Positions 1 to 10,134 of a stretch of DNA of 64,000 bases are shown in pieces. The position numbers and the translations under genes are program-made. How positions within the stretch are numbered: the first letter of the stretch is position 1; each line of letters starts with the position of its first letter. Below the pieces are notes generated by a model. It saw only the letters and a program-made list of their open reading frames with translations. It was not told where the DNA came from and searched no databases. Source of the stretch: Rhodoluna lacicola (GTDB lineage: Bacteria > Actinomycetota > Actinomycetes > Actinomycetales > Microbacteriaceae). The stretch spans positions 248,001 through 312,000 of the forward strand of contig NZ_CP007490.1 of assembly GCF_000699505.1 (NCBI RefSeq), written 5' to 3'.

Positions 1-2
1 GG

Positions 3-3000
3 ACAACAAATAGCTACACAACTGCTTCGTTGGTGAGCGCTGATTTGGGTAAGCAATATCGCGTTAAGGTCACCAATACCCTGAGTGGCTTAACGGCTGT
101 CACAAGCTCAACAGCCGCAACGCTGACAATTGGACTTGACAAGATCAACGTCAATTTTGACGAGCTGAACTTTGATTTTTCGAATGTCTTGCACGTTGTT
201 GGAACTAATGGAAAAGCCCAGGGCAATAAAGTCCTGTTCCTAAACGTCACGACCAAGGGTGGTGTCCAGGTTGACGCACTGGTAACAACTGAAACCCTCT
301 CAGGCGCAACAATCACAAACTATGAAACCGGTGCTCGCGCTGGTGGAGCAAACAGTTACTTCCAGACGGACGTAGACTTTACCGCTGCGAATGGTTTTGC
401 ACAGTTCAAGTTTGATTTCTACAAGCACGGCGTAGCTGGTGCTGGAGGTAACCCTTGCACTGTCGCAAACCCGAACTGCACCGGTGCCACCAAGGTTGTA
501 ATTCAAAACGTAAACGTCAGTGCAATTGACATCGACTACTACCAGTGGAACGACTTCACGCTGGCTGAAAGTTACACGCTTGCTGGAAACACAAAGCTTA
601 AAGAGTGCGTGATTCCAAATACTGGAACATGTACGACTCGTTCAGCTCCAGCAAGTTTCCCTGCGGACATGCGCTTCCAAGGATCGCCAGATACAGCAAG
701 AACTAACGATCCAGTTGACATGGCGATTGTGACTTATGCGGATATTGAAACCTTCCGAATTAAGTTTGGTCGCGACCGAGCGGGATCACCTAACTACTAC
801 GGTGTGGCATTCAAGGCTCTGGACTGGGGAGTCACTACGCCGCAGACCACAGGTGGCACGAACTACACAATTAGTTACAACTCAAATTCCCCAACATCTG
901 GATCTCAGTCTGGAACTCACGTTGGTGCCGCTGGTTCAACTTTCACGGTCCTAAGCGCGGGGACTGCGGTAAAGACCGGCTACACCTTTGCGGGTTGGGC
1001 TACCTCAAGTACTGCAACCACAGCTGATTACACTGCATCAAGCAAGGTAACCATGCCGGGAAGCAACCTGACTCTGTATGCAGTTTGGACACCGATTAAG
1101 TACACCCTGACCTATAACGTCAACGGTGGAAGTGGTGCCCCAGCCGCTGGTTCGTATGAGACCGGCACAAATAATGTGACATTGTCCTCAACTGTGCCAA
1201 CTAGAACTGGTTACGTGTTTGGAGGATGGGACACCGTTGTAAACAGCGGGGCCGGCAATGTGAACTACGCATCTGGTGCTACGTACTCGATGCCTGCATC
1301 AAACACCACTCTTTACGCAAAGTGGACCATTGCAAACGGAACCCTTGCCTACAACGGAAATAATGGAACCACCACGCAGGCGAGTGTCACCGCTGCAGGA
1401 AACACCACCACCACCGTGGCAAACGGAAGCAATACCTCGCGCACCGGCTATGACTTTGTGGGTTGGAATTCAAAGGCTGACGGCACCGGCACCTCGTATG
1501 CGGTTGGTTCGACCTTTACTCTGCAGGCAACGGTAACGACAACCATTTATGCGCAGTGGACTCTCAGCAAATACACCCTGGTCTTCAATGTGAATGGTGG
1601 AACGGGTACCCCGCAGTCGCAAAGCTATGTTCAGGGTGCAACCACAACCATGCCGGTGACCAACCCAACTCGTGCGGGTTACACATTTGCTGGATGGAAC
1701 TCTGCTGCAGACGGAACAGGAACCAACTACACCGGTTCGTTCCTAATGCCGGGTAACAACCTCACCCTTTATGCCAAGTGGACACCGATCACCTACATCG
1801 TGACCTACAACAACAACTCGGCAACTTACTCAGGTGCAACCGGTACCGTGAGCGACGCAACAAATTACACCGCGGCGCAAACAGTCACAGTTGCGGCTGG
1901 AACCGGATTGAGCAACACCACTGGTTCGATTACCTACGTATTCACCGGTTGGAACACTAACGCTGATGGAACTGGCACCGACTACATGCCGGGAAGCACT
2001 TTTGCGATGCCGGCAGGCAACCGCACACTCTATGCAATGTGGGTTGATGCAAGTATTGAAATTGCCTACAACGCTAACGGTGGAACCGGTGCACCGGCAA
2101 ATACCAACGCAACTACTGGCCAGTCATTTACCATCAGTGCCACTCAACCAAATCGTTCTGGTTACACATTTGGTGGCTGGAGCCTGCAAGATAACAGCCC
2201 ATCAGGTGGGCCTTACAGCGCCAGCGGAACTTTCACACCAAACAGCAATGAAGTTTTGGTGGCTCAGTGGACTGCCGTCAACTACACCGTCACTTACAAC
2301 TCCGACGGTGGATCAACGGCACCGGCTCAGCTAACCAACAAACACATTGACGACACAATTTCTGTTGATGGTTCGGCTCCAACCAAGACTGGATACACCT
2401 TCTTAGGTTGGAAGGACGGCGCTGGAAACATTTATCCAGCGGGCGGAACTTTCAAGATGCCTGCTGGTGATGTGACCTTGACCGCTCAATGGCAAGGCAA
2501 CGCCTACACACTTACCTATGATGCAAACGGCGGTGCTAGTGCGCCGGCTGCTGAAACCAGAAATTACACCGCAACGGCTAACCTGTCTTCAACAGCACCA
2601 ACACGGACTGGTTACACGTTCCAAGGTTGGAACACCCTGGTGGGTGGAAATGGCACTGCCTACAACGCGCCGAATTCACTATCGTTCACGATGCCAAATT
2701 CAAACACCACATTGTTTGCTCAGTGGACAGTCAACAACTTCTTGCTGACTTACAACACCCAGGGTGGTTCCACAGCGCCTTCCGGTGGAAGCACCAATTA
2801 CAACGTTGAAGTGACCGTAAGCGGCAGCACCCCAACCAAAACCGGTTACAGCTTCGCCGGTTGGAATACCTTGGCTGATGGGTCTGGAACAACCTACTTG
2901 CAAAGCGCCAAGTTCAACATGCCGAACGCGGATGTGACCTTGTATGCCCAGTGGACAAAGACCGCTTACACCCTGTACTACAACACCAACGGTGGTCAAG

Positions 3001-4511
3001 GAGTGTTCTCTTCGCAGCCGGTGAAGTACAGCGAAAGCGTAACCGTTGACAGCACAACTCCTACCAAAACGGGCTACACCTTCAGCGGTTGGAACACTGC
3101 TGCTAATGGGTCAGGCTCTGACTTCAACCCGATGGGTGTGTTCACACTCAACGTTGAATCTAACGTGACTCTTTACGCCAAGTGGACTGCAATTAGTTAC
3201 TCGCTTGCCTACAACGCAAACTCTGGTTCTGGAGCACCTACCGGTGGTTCGCATAACTTTGGGGCCTCAGTGACCACGGCTAACAAGGGTTCGATGAACC
3301 TATCGGGGTACCGCTTTGTTGGCTGGAACACACGCGCAGACGGATCGGGAGCCACATACATCGAGGGCGCAGCATTTAGTATGCCAGCTGAAAACGTGAT
3401 TCTTTACGCACAGTGGATTGATTCACGTTTTGAGATTGCCTACAACGCCAACGGCGGATCAGGTGGCCCAGAAGGCGCTGACATTGACGACGGCACCTTG
3501 TACACGGTTGATTCGATCCAGCCGGTTCGCCCGGGCTACACATTTGATGGCTGGAAGCTTGCAGATGGCACCCCTTCAACCTCAACCTATAAGGCGGGTA
3601 CCGGTACCCAATCTTTCACCATCTCTGGAAACGAAGTTTTGGTTGCTCAGTGGACTGTCAAGACAATCACTGTTACCTATGACTTGAACGGTGGCGGTGG
3701 CACAACTCCAACAGCTGATTCTGGAAACTACAACACCAACATCACATTGGCAAGTTCTTCTGGAGTGAATCGAAACAATTACCAGTTTGTTGGTTGGTCA
3801 ACAACGCCAGACGGTAGCGGCCCAACTTACGTTGATGGCAGCACATTCAAGCTACCGGCCGATGACGTAATTCTTTACGCCAAGTGGGCACCGATTTACT
3901 ACGTCATCGAATACAACCCAGCCGGCGGAAGTGGTGAGCCAGCAGACCAATTCGCCACCCCAAGTTCAACAGTGGCAATTGCGACTCAGGAACCAACCAA
4001 GACCGGCTATGAATTTGATAAGTGGACAGAAGTTTCGCAGGGAACGGAATTCACTCCCGGCAGCAGCTTGACCATGCCAAGTAGCAACGTGGTGCTGGTT
4101 GCCAGTTATACAGTGCGCGCGGCTTCGGTGCCAGGTTCGGGTTCGAATACCGGTGTGGTTGATCCAGGCGGAAAACCAATCATCGCTAAGCCAAAGCAAC
4201 TTGTGCTTTCGGTTTACTTCGCGGGTGACTCATCGGTGTTGACTCCTAGGGCCAAGACTGCATTGAAGAAGTTGGCGGCAAAAGCAAAGGCCTATGGTCG
4301 TGCCAATAACATCACCATCTACGGTCGCGTCAAGGAGACAAACGACAAGAGTTACGACCTGCGCCTGTCAAAGGCCCGCGCCGCAAATGTTGCCGCTTTC
4401 CTAAAGAAGTACGGCGTGACCGGTGTCTACAGGGTCTCGGCAAAGGGAATCTCTCCGGAGAACACCTTTAGATCCAGACGTGTGGACATGACGCTCTGGT
4501 GGGCTAAGTAA
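3..4511 (+). CDS. Giant List_Bact-repeat surface protein with OmpA-like C-terminus (5' partial)
   Basis: The reading frame is open from the first bases of the window, so the true start lies upstream and at least 1502 residues are visible. After an N-terminal all-beta stretch of about 270 residues come 14 tandem repeats of roughly 70 residues (nt about 870-4110). Each has a Y-N-x-N-G-G start, a central GYxFxGW box and ends in LYAxW, the signature of Listeria-Bacteroides (InlB B-type) repeats. The last 105 residues resemble an OmpA/MotB domain (LSKARAANVAAFL, then RRVDM), although the usual GHTD box is replaced by GRVKETND. No LPXTG or C-terminal membrane segment is present. The protein is probably secreted and wall-associated through the OmpA-like domain. 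Adhesion is only a guess. The gene is followed by a terminator. Confidence 0.85.
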   Translation, partial: TTNSYTTASLVSADLGKQYRVKVTNTLSGLTAVTSSTAATLTIGLDKINVNFDELNFDFSNVLHVVGTNGKAQGNKVLFLNVTTKGGVQVDALVTTETLSGATITNYETGARAGGANSYFQTDVDFTAANGFAQFKFDFYKHGVAGAGGNPCTVANPNCTGATKVVIQNVNVSAIDIDYYQWNDFTLAESYTLAGNTKLKECVIPNTGTCTTRSAPASFPADMRFQGSPDTARTNDPVDMAIVTYADIETFRIKFGRDRAGSPNYYGVAFKALDWGVTTPQTTGGTNYTISYNSNSPTSGSQSGTHVGAAGSTFTVLSAGTAVKTGYTFAGWATSSTATTADYTASSKVTMPGSNLTLYAVWTPIKYTLTYNVNGGSGAPAAGSYETGTNNVTLSSTVPTRTGYVFGGWDTVVNSGAGNVNYASGATYSMPASNTTLYAKWTIANGTLAYNGNNGTTTQASVTAAGNTTTTVANGSNTSRTGYDFVGWNSKADGTGTSYAVGSTFTLQATVTTTIYAQWTLSKYTLVFNVNGGTGTPQSQSYVQGATTTMPVTNPTRAGYTFAGWNSAADGTGTNYTGSFLMPGNNLTLYAKWTPITYIVTYNNNSATYSGATGTVSDATNYTAAQTVTVAAGTGLSNTTGSITYVFTGWNTNADGTGTDYMPGSTFAMPAGNRTLYAMWVDASIEIAYNANGGTGAPANTNATTGQSFTISATQPNRSGYTFGGWSLQDNSPSGGPYSASGTFTPNSNEVLVAQWTAVNYTVTYNSDGGSTAPAQLTNKHIDDTISVDGSAPTKTGYTFLGWKDGAGNIYPAGGTFKMPAGDVTLTAQWQGNAYTLTYDANGGASAPAAETRNYTATANLSSTAPTRTGYTFQGWNTLVGGNGTAYNAPNSLSFTMPNSNTTLFAQWTVNNFLLTYNTQGGSTAPSGGSTNYNVEVTVSGSTPTKTGYSFAGWNTLADGSGTTYLQSAKFNMPNADVTLYAQWTKTAYTLYYNTNGGQGVFSSQPVKYSESVTVDSTTPTKTGYTFSGWNTAANGSGSDFNPMGVFTLNVESNVTLYAKWTAISYSLAYNANSGSGAPTGGSHNFGASVTTANKGSMNLSGYRFVGWNTRADGSGATYIEGAAFSMPAENVILYAQWIDSRFEIAYNANGGSGGPEGADIDDGTLYTVDSIQPVRPGYTFDGWKLADGTPSTSTYKAGTGTQSFTISGNEVLVAQWTVKTITVTYDLNGGGGTTPTADSGNYNTNITLASSSGVNRNNYQFVGWSTTPDGSGPTYVDGSTFKLPADDVILYAKWAPIYYVIEYNPAGGSGEPADQFATPSSTVAIATQEPTKTGYEFDKWTEVSQGTEFTPGSSLTMPSSNVVLVASYTVRAASVPGSGSNTGVVDPGGKPIIAKPKQLVLSVYFAGDSSVLTPRAKTALKKLAAKAKAYGRANNITIYGRVKETNDKSYDLRLSKARAANVAAFLKKYGVTGVYRVSAKGISPENTFRSRRVDMTLWWAK

Positions 4512-4521
4512 TTCTGCGAAA

Positions 4522-4545
4522 GGCGGTCCTTAGGGGCCGCCTTTT
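4522..4545 (+). terminator. Rho-independent terminator after the repeat protein
   Basis: GGCGG and CCGCC arms enclose a short interrupted stem and loop, followed by TTTT. It lies 10 bases after the stop codon and ends transcription before the MFS gene. Confidence 0.8.
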
Positions 4546-4561
4546 CATTTAGTCTTGAGGG

Positions 4562-5773
4562 GTGTCCAGCCCTTCAATAAGTCAGCGTGAGCGCTGGAAG
4601 TACATCCTTATCATTGGTGGACTGCAGACACTTCAGCCCTTCTCGCTTGATCCTTACCTTCCTTCTGGCCCAATCATTGCTCGCGGCTTTGATGTTCCGG
4701 AATCACTAATCCAACTAACCCTCAGCGCGCTGACCCTGGGCTTTGCCCTTGGGCAGTTGATTGCTGGGCCGCTGAGTGATTCGATTGGCCGCCGCCGACC
4801 AATGTTGATCGGCTCCGTGCTTTATGTGCTGGCCAGTTTCTTGGTGGCACTGGCCCCAAATATCGAACTGTTTTTTGCATCAAGGTTTATTCAGGGCGTT
4901 GCCGGAGCAGCAGTTCTAGTCGTTGGCAACGCGGTACTGCGCGATCTTTACGATGGCCTGCCACTGCTGAAGATTATGGGGCGGGTGCTATTGATTCAAG
5001 CACTGGCCTGGTTTATTGGTCCCTTCGCCGGATCGCAACTCTTGCAGTTCATGGATTGGCGTGGAGTTAGCGCAATCTTGGCGACCTACGCGATCTTGAT
5101 GTTAATTGCCGCAATTAAGTTCTTGCCAGAAACGCTAAAACATGAGGATCGCCGCGATCAGATATTCGCCGGCATGGCCATGCGATTTGTACATGTGCTG
5201 AAGGATCGAATTTACGTTGGCCTAGTGATCATTTCTATGCTCAACGGCATTTCTCTTTGGGCCTACCTTGTGGTGACGCCATTCGTGCTAACCAATCAGT
5301 ATGGCCTTAGCCCGGCTGAATTTGGTTTGTTGCTCACGATGAATTCTTTTGGCGCATATCTTGGCGTGCAGGTTTCTTCAAAGCTTGCGCAGCGAGTCCC
5401 TGCGCAATGGATTTTGGTTGGGCTACATGTGGTGAGTGTGGTTATCGGCGTTGTGCTTTTGGTGTTGTCAGCCGGCAATCCACCGCTTTGGCTAGTTGCC
5501 GGTTTGGTTTGGTTGTTCGTGTTCTTCTTTGGCATGACCGTGACACCTATTGGTGCACTCTCACTTGCACCGCACGGAAACGAAGCTGGCACCGCCGCCT
5601 CACTGTTGGCCGTGCTGGGATCCCTCGCCACAGCAATTGCCGGACCGTTTTACACAACCCTGTCGAAGCAAAACATGAGTGGAGTTGGACTAACCATCGC
5701 CGCGGCCCACGCTCTTGCACTATTGACGATGGTAACAATTGTTAATCCAAGAAAAGTGCCAACCCTAAAGTAA
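4562..5773 (+). CDS. MFS drug-efflux transporter, Bcr/CflA type
   Basis: This 403-residue protein has about 12 hydrophobic segments. The loop between TM2 and TM3 reads GPLSDSIGRRRPM, the classic major-facilitator motif A, and ASRFIQGVAGAA in TM4 fits the drug:proton antiporter family. Overall length and the LDPYLPSGPIIA start resemble Bcr/CflA multidrug exporters. The GTG start at 4562 is preceded by TTGAGGGG, a usable ribosome site. The substrate cannot be read from sequence. The next gene starts 12 bases downstream, so the two may be cotranscribed. Confidence 0.85.
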   Translation: MSSPSISQRERWKYILIIGGLQTLQPFSLDPYLPSGPIIARGFDVPESLIQLTLSALTLGFALGQLIAGPLSDSIGRRRPMLIGSVLYVLASFLVALAPNIELFFASRFIQGVAGAAVLVVGNAVLRDLYDGLPLLKIMGRVLLIQALAWFIGPFAGSQLLQFMDWRGVSAILATYAILMLIAAIKFLPETLKHEDRRDQIFAGMAMRFVHVLKDRIYVGLVIISMLNGISLWAYLVVTPFVLTNQYGLSPAEFGLLLTMNSFGAYLGVQVSSKLAQRVPAQWILVGLHVVSVVIGVVLLVLSAGNPPLWLVAGLVWLFVFFFGMTVTPIGALSLAPHGNEAGTAASLLAVLGSLATAIAGPFYTTLSKQNMSGVGLTIAAAHALALLTMVTIVNPRKVPTLK

Positions 5774-5785
5774 TAGTCTGTTGTC

Positions 5786-6376
5786 ATGGCTCGCGTATTG
5801 ATAATGCACGGTTGGACAAACCGCAGACAAGAAAACACTTGGCACCGGATTCTCACCGCTGCACTTCGCAAGCAGGGTCACCAGGTGTTGTATCCGCAAT
5901 TTCCAAACACCGATGCCCCTCATCACGATGACTGGCAAGAACTTCTCTTAGCCGAGCTGGCGCTGCTTGAAGAAGCTGGCGAGGGAGAAAAGATTGTGAT
6001 TGGTCACAGCCTTGGTTGTGTGAATTTCATTCGTGCCGCTGTGGATGGAAAAATTAGCAATCCCGTGGATCGTCTGCTTTTAGTAGCTCCCGCCGACCCA
6101 AACTTGCTAGATGAGGTGCCGGGCTTCAAGGTTGACCTAGCCAAATCAGCCACTAAAGCTGCCTTGGCTGCAGCAGTGAAGTCGCTAACCATTGTGGGCA
6201 GCGATGCCGACCCGTGGAGCCCAGATGGTGTTCAAGAAACCTTTGGTAAACACCTGGGAGTTGAGGCAATCATTATCGAAGGCGCACAGCACTTCAGGGC
6301 CGATGAGGGCTGGGGTCAGTGGCAGGGGCTGCTTGATTGGGTCAATGATCCGGCGGCCGACATCACGGTCCGCTAG
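5786..6376 (+). CDS. RBBP9/YdeN-family alpha/beta hydrolase
   Basis: This 196-residue protein begins MARVLIMHGWTNRRQ and has the nucleophile elbow GHSLGC (Ser about residue 75). An aspartate follows in GSDADPWSP and a histidine in GAQHFRADEGWGQWQ. This order and the GWG motif are those of the RBBP9/YdeN serine-hydrolase family. The physiological substrate is unknown. It follows the MFS gene closely and is probably in the same transcript. Confidence 0.85.
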   Translation: MARVLIMHGWTNRRQENTWHRILTAALRKQGHQVLYPQFPNTDAPHHDDWQELLLAELALLEEAGEGEKIVIGHSLGCVNFIRAAVDGKISNPVDRLLLVAPADPNLLDEVPGFKVDLAKSATKAALAAAVKSLTIVGSDADPWSPDGVQETFGKHLGVEAIIIEGAQHFRADEGWGQWQGLLDWVNDPAADITVR

Positions 6377-6482
6377 CTTCCCTAGATTCGGTAGCGAGCA
6401 GCGATTTGCGATAAGCCTAGGTAGGCTAATGGAGTGCTCCCGATTTGCCCCAGGGACAAACTTCTAATTTAGGAATTTAACG

Positions 6483-7769
6483 ATGCGTATTCTGCTCGTT
6501 GGTGCTGGTGGTGTTGGTGACGCAATCGCCAAAATCGCCGCTACTCGCAACTTTTATGAACTATTCGTGGTCTCTGACTACGACCTCTCACGCGCTGAGC
6601 GCACAATCGAATGGATTGCCAATCGACACGGCCGCGATGTTGCTGCCAAGTTCTTGGCAGCCAAGATTGATGCATCCAGTGCTGCAAATGTGACCGAGCT
6701 TTGCAAGGCGCACAAAGTTGATTTTGTGATCAACGCCGTTGAACCAAAATTCTTGCCCACTGTTTTCTCTGGTGCTTTCACTGCTGGGGTCAACTACCTT
6801 GACATGGCCATGAGTCTTTCTGAGCCGCACGAGGCTGATCCATTCCACTTACCGGGTATCAAACTTGGCGATGCGCAGTACGCACTGCACGATCAGTGGG
6901 AACGTGCTGGAAAACTTGCGCTGGTTGGTATGGGTGTTGAGCCGGGACTATCCAACGTTTTTGCGCGCTACGCCCAGGATTACCTATTCAGCGAAATCGA
7001 TGAGTTGAGCATCAAAGACGGTGGCAATCTAACCGTGGTTGATGATCAGGGTAACGAAATTTTTGCGCCGTCATTCTCAATTTGGACCACCATCGAGGAA
7101 TGCCTTAACCCGCCAACTATCTATGAGCGGTCAAAGGGTTGGTACACCACCCGTCCGTTTAGTGAGCCAGAGATTTTTGAATTCCCTGCCGGTATTGGTG
7201 CGGTGGAATGTGTGAACGTTGAACACGAAGAAATTTCAATGTTGCCGCGAAACATCAAGGCCAACCGGGTTACCTTTAAGTACGGTTTGGGCGAGGAGTT
7301 CATCGGTGTTTTGAAGACCCTGCACAAGCTGGGACTAGATGCAACCAAGTTGCAGCGCGTGCGTTCGGCGCAGGGTCCGGTTGATGTTGCGCCACGCGAT
7401 ATGGTGGCGGCGGTATTGCCGGATCCGGCAACCATTGGGCCACGCATGACCGGAAAGACCTGTGCCGGATTGTTGGTGACTGGTAAAGATAAGGACGGCC
7501 GCGACCGGGCGACCTACCTGTATCACGTTGCCGATAACGCCGAGACCATGGCCGACATTGAGGCGCAGTGCGTTGTTGCCCAAACGGCCTTCAACCCGCT
7601 AATTGCGCTTGAACTAATTGCTGAAGGAACCTGGAAGGGCGCCGGAGTTATGGGGCCAGAGGAGTTTGATGCCAAGCCTTTCCTTGATTTGATGAGTTCG
7701 TCTACCGGCTACAACATCAAGTGGGAGGCGCAGGAGCGCCTACCGGCAAGCCCGCTTCGTCACCCGTAG
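6483..7769 (+). CDS. Saccharopine dehydrogenase-like oxidoreductase
   Basis: This 428-residue protein starts with a Rossmann dinucleotide-binding motif (ILLVGAGGVGDAIAKIA). GMGVEPGLSNVFARYA and a C-terminal catalytic half of the saccharopine dehydrogenase / carboxynorspermidine dehydrogenase superfamily follow. Which amine or amino-acid condensation product it handles is not evident; lysine-type or polyamine metabolism is possible. The ATG at 6483 has a weak AGGAAT site upstream. Its stop codon directly abuts the stop of the convergent epimerase gene, with no base between them and no obvious terminator. Confidence 0.8.
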   Translation: MRILLVGAGGVGDAIAKIAATRNFYELFVVSDYDLSRAERTIEWIANRHGRDVAAKFLAAKIDASSAANVTELCKAHKVDFVINAVEPKFLPTVFSGAFTAGVNYLDMAMSLSEPHEADPFHLPGIKLGDAQYALHDQWERAGKLALVGMGVEPGLSNVFARYAQDYLFSEIDELSIKDGGNLTVVDDQGNEIFAPSFSIWTTIEECLNPPTIYERSKGWYTTRPFSEPEIFEFPAGIGAVECVNVEHEEISMLPRNIKANRVTFKYGLGEEFIGVLKTLHKLGLDATKLQRVRSAQGPVDVAPRDMVAAVLPDPATIGPRMTGKTCAGLLVTGKDKDGRDRATYLYHVADNAETMADIEAQCVVAQTAFNPLIALELIAEGTWKGAGVMGPEEFDAKPFLDLMSSSTGYNIKWEAQERLPASPLRHP

Positions 7770-8702
7770 TTATTTTGCCGAGGTGAAGACAACGCCCCAG
7801 CTAGCTTTGAAGACCTGACCTGGTTCAAGCCAGATTAGGTCTTCTTTGGTATTGAAAGCATTTGCCGGTCCGGTCTGTGGCTCAATCGCGATGGCCTTGC
7901 GAAGGGTTGGGTCAGCGTTGTTGTGAAAATTGTCCGGGGTGAAAATAAACGAGTACTTGAATTCCGCTGATTGCCAAATGTCCAGCATTGAACCATCTGG
8001 GCTGCGCAAGAAGTGATGGGCAAGTCCGGAATCATCAAAAACTAGATCACCAAAGCCGTGATCAAAATCACAAGTTGATAGTTTGCGCCACTCGGAAATG
8101 TCGTATTGGGTTCCGGCGGTTGCAATTTTCTTGATTGGTATCTTGCGCTCGTTTACCAGGTTCACTGATCTTGCCGCTGACTTGATTTCAAGTTCTTGGG
8201 TTGGCGTTCCAGAAATTTGAAACAAGGGGTGCGCGCCAATTACAAAAGGTGCCCTTGCAGCACTTTGGTTGACTGCACTTTGAGTCACTGTGATTCCAGT
8301 TTCTGTCAGCTGATAAGAAATCGAGATTGTCAATTCAAATGGATAGCCAGCGCTAGCCGCCAGGCGGTAGCCAAGTTTCAGGTGAGACTCGCTCTGTTCG
8401 TCGATTTCAAAAATGACCTGACTAACCAATCCGTGAATTGCGTTATCTAGTTCGGCATCGGTTATTTCAAGCTGCAAAGCTATGCCATCTAGATTCCACT
8501 TGCCCCGGTCAATGCGATTTGCCCACGGGGCCATGACGATTCCGTCAGCGTATGGGTTTAGGTCGTGACCAGTGGTTGGCGTGATTATTTCAGTGCCAGA
8601 AACCGAGAGATTCTTTAGCGCCGCACCAACATTTGAGACGGTTGCTGTGACTTTGGATTTATCGGTGACTAGTGAAAGTTCAATAAATTTAGGCGCCGAC
8701 AT
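7770..8702 (-). CDS. Aldose 1-epimerase (mutarotase)
   Basis: This 310-residue protein of the GalM-like family interconverts the anomers of free sugars. The expected catalytic His is in VIGAHPLF and the catalytic Glu in IEPQTGPANAF near the C-terminus. MAPWANRIDRGKW near residue 60 is also typical. It is the third gene after xylA and xylB, starting 10 bases after the xylB stop, so it most likely supplies alpha-D-xylose to the isomerase. galM would be the usual symbol, but the xylose context makes a xylose mutarotase role more likely. Confidence 0.85.
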   Translation of the reverse strand: MSAPKFIELSLVTDKSKVTATVSNVGAALKNLSVSGTEIITPTTGHDLNPYADGIVMAPWANRIDRGKWNLDGIALQLEITDAELDNAIHGLVSQVIFEIDEQSESHLKLGYRLAASAGYPFELTISISYQLTETGITVTQSAVNQSAARAPFVIGAHPLFQISGTPTQELEIKSAARSVNLVNERKIPIKKIATAGTQYDISEWRKLSTCDFDHGFGDLVFDDSGLAHHFLRSPDGSMLDIWQSAEFKYSFIFTPDNFHNNADPTLRKAIAIEPQTGPANAFNTKEDLIWLEPGQVFKASWGVVFTSAK

Positions 8703-8712
8703 TTAGTTCAGA

Positions 8713-10119
8713 TCAGGCTAGGTATGCGTTTGCGTATTTTTTGTATTGGGCTAGCGCAGGGCCTTGGCCAGTGGTTGGAATTTGTGCCAGGGTTTCAATT
8801 TTCCAATCGGGCGCTGAGCCAAGCAGGATTGAAGCTGCCTGTCGCGCTGCTCCGTTGGCAACGTATTCACCCGGGGCAGGAACCGTGATGGGCGCTCCAA
8901 ATACCTCGGCAGCAATCTGTTGCACGGCCGGGTTGGCGGCGGCGCCACCAACCAAAATCACACGCTCAGTCTTTACGCCTGCCGCCGCAAGAGCCTCCAG
9001 GCCTGCGGCCAGACCGCAGAGCATGCCTTCGATTGCGGCTCGCGCAATGTTGGCTCTGGTGTTGTTCTTTAGGGTAAGGCCATGCAAGCCCGCTTTTGCA
9101 TCTGGCAGGTTTGGTGTGCGCTCGCCCTCAAAGTAGGGAACCAGCACAACCCCATCGGCTCCAGGTTCTGCCTGCAGGGCAAGTGCGCCAAGTTCGTTGT
9201 GGTCCACGCCAAGCATGCTGCACATGCTGTCTAGCACTCGAGCCGCATTGAGGGTGCAGACTAGCGGTAAGAAATCGCTTGAGACGCTGGCGAAACCAGC
9301 GATGGTTCCGGTGCTGTCATTGGTTGCGGTTTTAGAAACTGCAAACACGGTTCCGCTGGTGCCAAGTGAGACAACTACATCGCCGGCTTTGGCCAGTACT
9401 CCAAAGGCTGCGGCAGCGTTATCGCCGGCACCGGCGCCGATTGCCAGTGCACCTTTGGTGTGGGCTGCTTTATTTGGCTCAATAATTTTTGGCAGAACTG
9501 GCAAATGACCTAGTACGAATTCAAGAACCTCGTTCACGTATTCGCCAGTCTTTGGATTGAAGTATCCGGTGCCGCTGGCATCGGAGGCATCGGTGGTAAG
9601 AGCTGACAGATCAGGCCCCAGCGCGCTTTCGCCAAGCGGCCCGTAGCCCGCTAGTCGCCAGGTAAGCCAATCGTGTGGCAAACATACTGCGGCAACTTTG
9701 GCTGCGTTTTCTGGTTCGTTTTGCTTTAGCCACAGCAACTTGGTTGCGGTAAACGAGGCAACCGGTAGAGAACCGGTGAGATCGGCAATGCCCTGCGCAC
9801 CAAACTTTGCGACGATCTCGTTTGCCTGACCGGCACTTCTGGTGTCATTCCAAAGCAGGGCATCACGAATGACTTTGCCATCGGTGTCTAGGACAACCAT
9901 GCCGTGCTGCTGGCCACCGATGGAAATTGCAGAAACGTCATCGATGCCGCCGGCTTGCTTGATTGCTTCATTCAGAGCATTCCACCACGCCTGCGGGTTT
10001 ACCTCTGTGCCGTTTGGGTGACTTGCTCTGCCCTCGCGCACAAGCGCGCCGGACTCTAGATCGCGAATGACAATCTTGCAGCTTTGGGTAGATGAATCAA
10101 TACCGGCAACTAAAGGCAC
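8713..10119 (-). CDS. xylB: Xylulokinase
   Basis: This 468-residue FGGY-family kinase phosphorylates D-xylulose to xylulose 5-phosphate in the cytoplasm. The N-terminus [14 protein letters not shown] is the phosphate-binding beta hairpin. [14 protein letters not shown] is characteristic of xylulokinases, LLWNDTRS binds sugar, and [12 protein letters not shown] plus [16 protein letters not shown] form the ATP pocket. It starts with GTG, 15 bases after xylA, and precedes the mutarotase in one operon. Confidence 0.93.
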   Translation of the reverse strand: MPLVAGIDSSTQSCKIVIRDLESGALVREGRASHPNGTEVNPQAWWNALNEAIKQAGGIDDVSAISIGGQQHGMVVLDTDGKVIRDALLWNDTRSAGQANEIVAKFGAQGIADLTGSLPVASFTATKLLWLKQNEPENAAKVAAVCLPHDWLTWRLAGYGPLGESALGPDLSALTTDASDASGTGYFNPKTGEYVNEVLEFVLGHLPVLPKIIEPNKAAHTKGALAIGAGAGDNAAAAFGVLAKAGDVVVSLGTSGTVFAVSKTATNDSTGTIAGFASVSSDFLPLVCTLNAARVLDSMCSMLGVDHNELGALALQAEPGADGVVLVPYFEGERTPNLPDAKAGLHGLTLKNNTRANIARAAIEGMLCGLAAGLEALAAAGVKTERVILVGGAAANPAVQQIAAEVFGAPITVPAPGEYVANGAARQAASILLGSAPDWKIETLAQIPTTGQGPALAQYKKYANAYLA

Positions 10120-10134
10120 TTTGCAGCTTTCTGT

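Noticed and set aside
870-4110. Internal open frames of 60-120 codons within the repeat protein
   Set aside because: They recur in the same alternative frames because of the repeated DNA and carry no independent signals.
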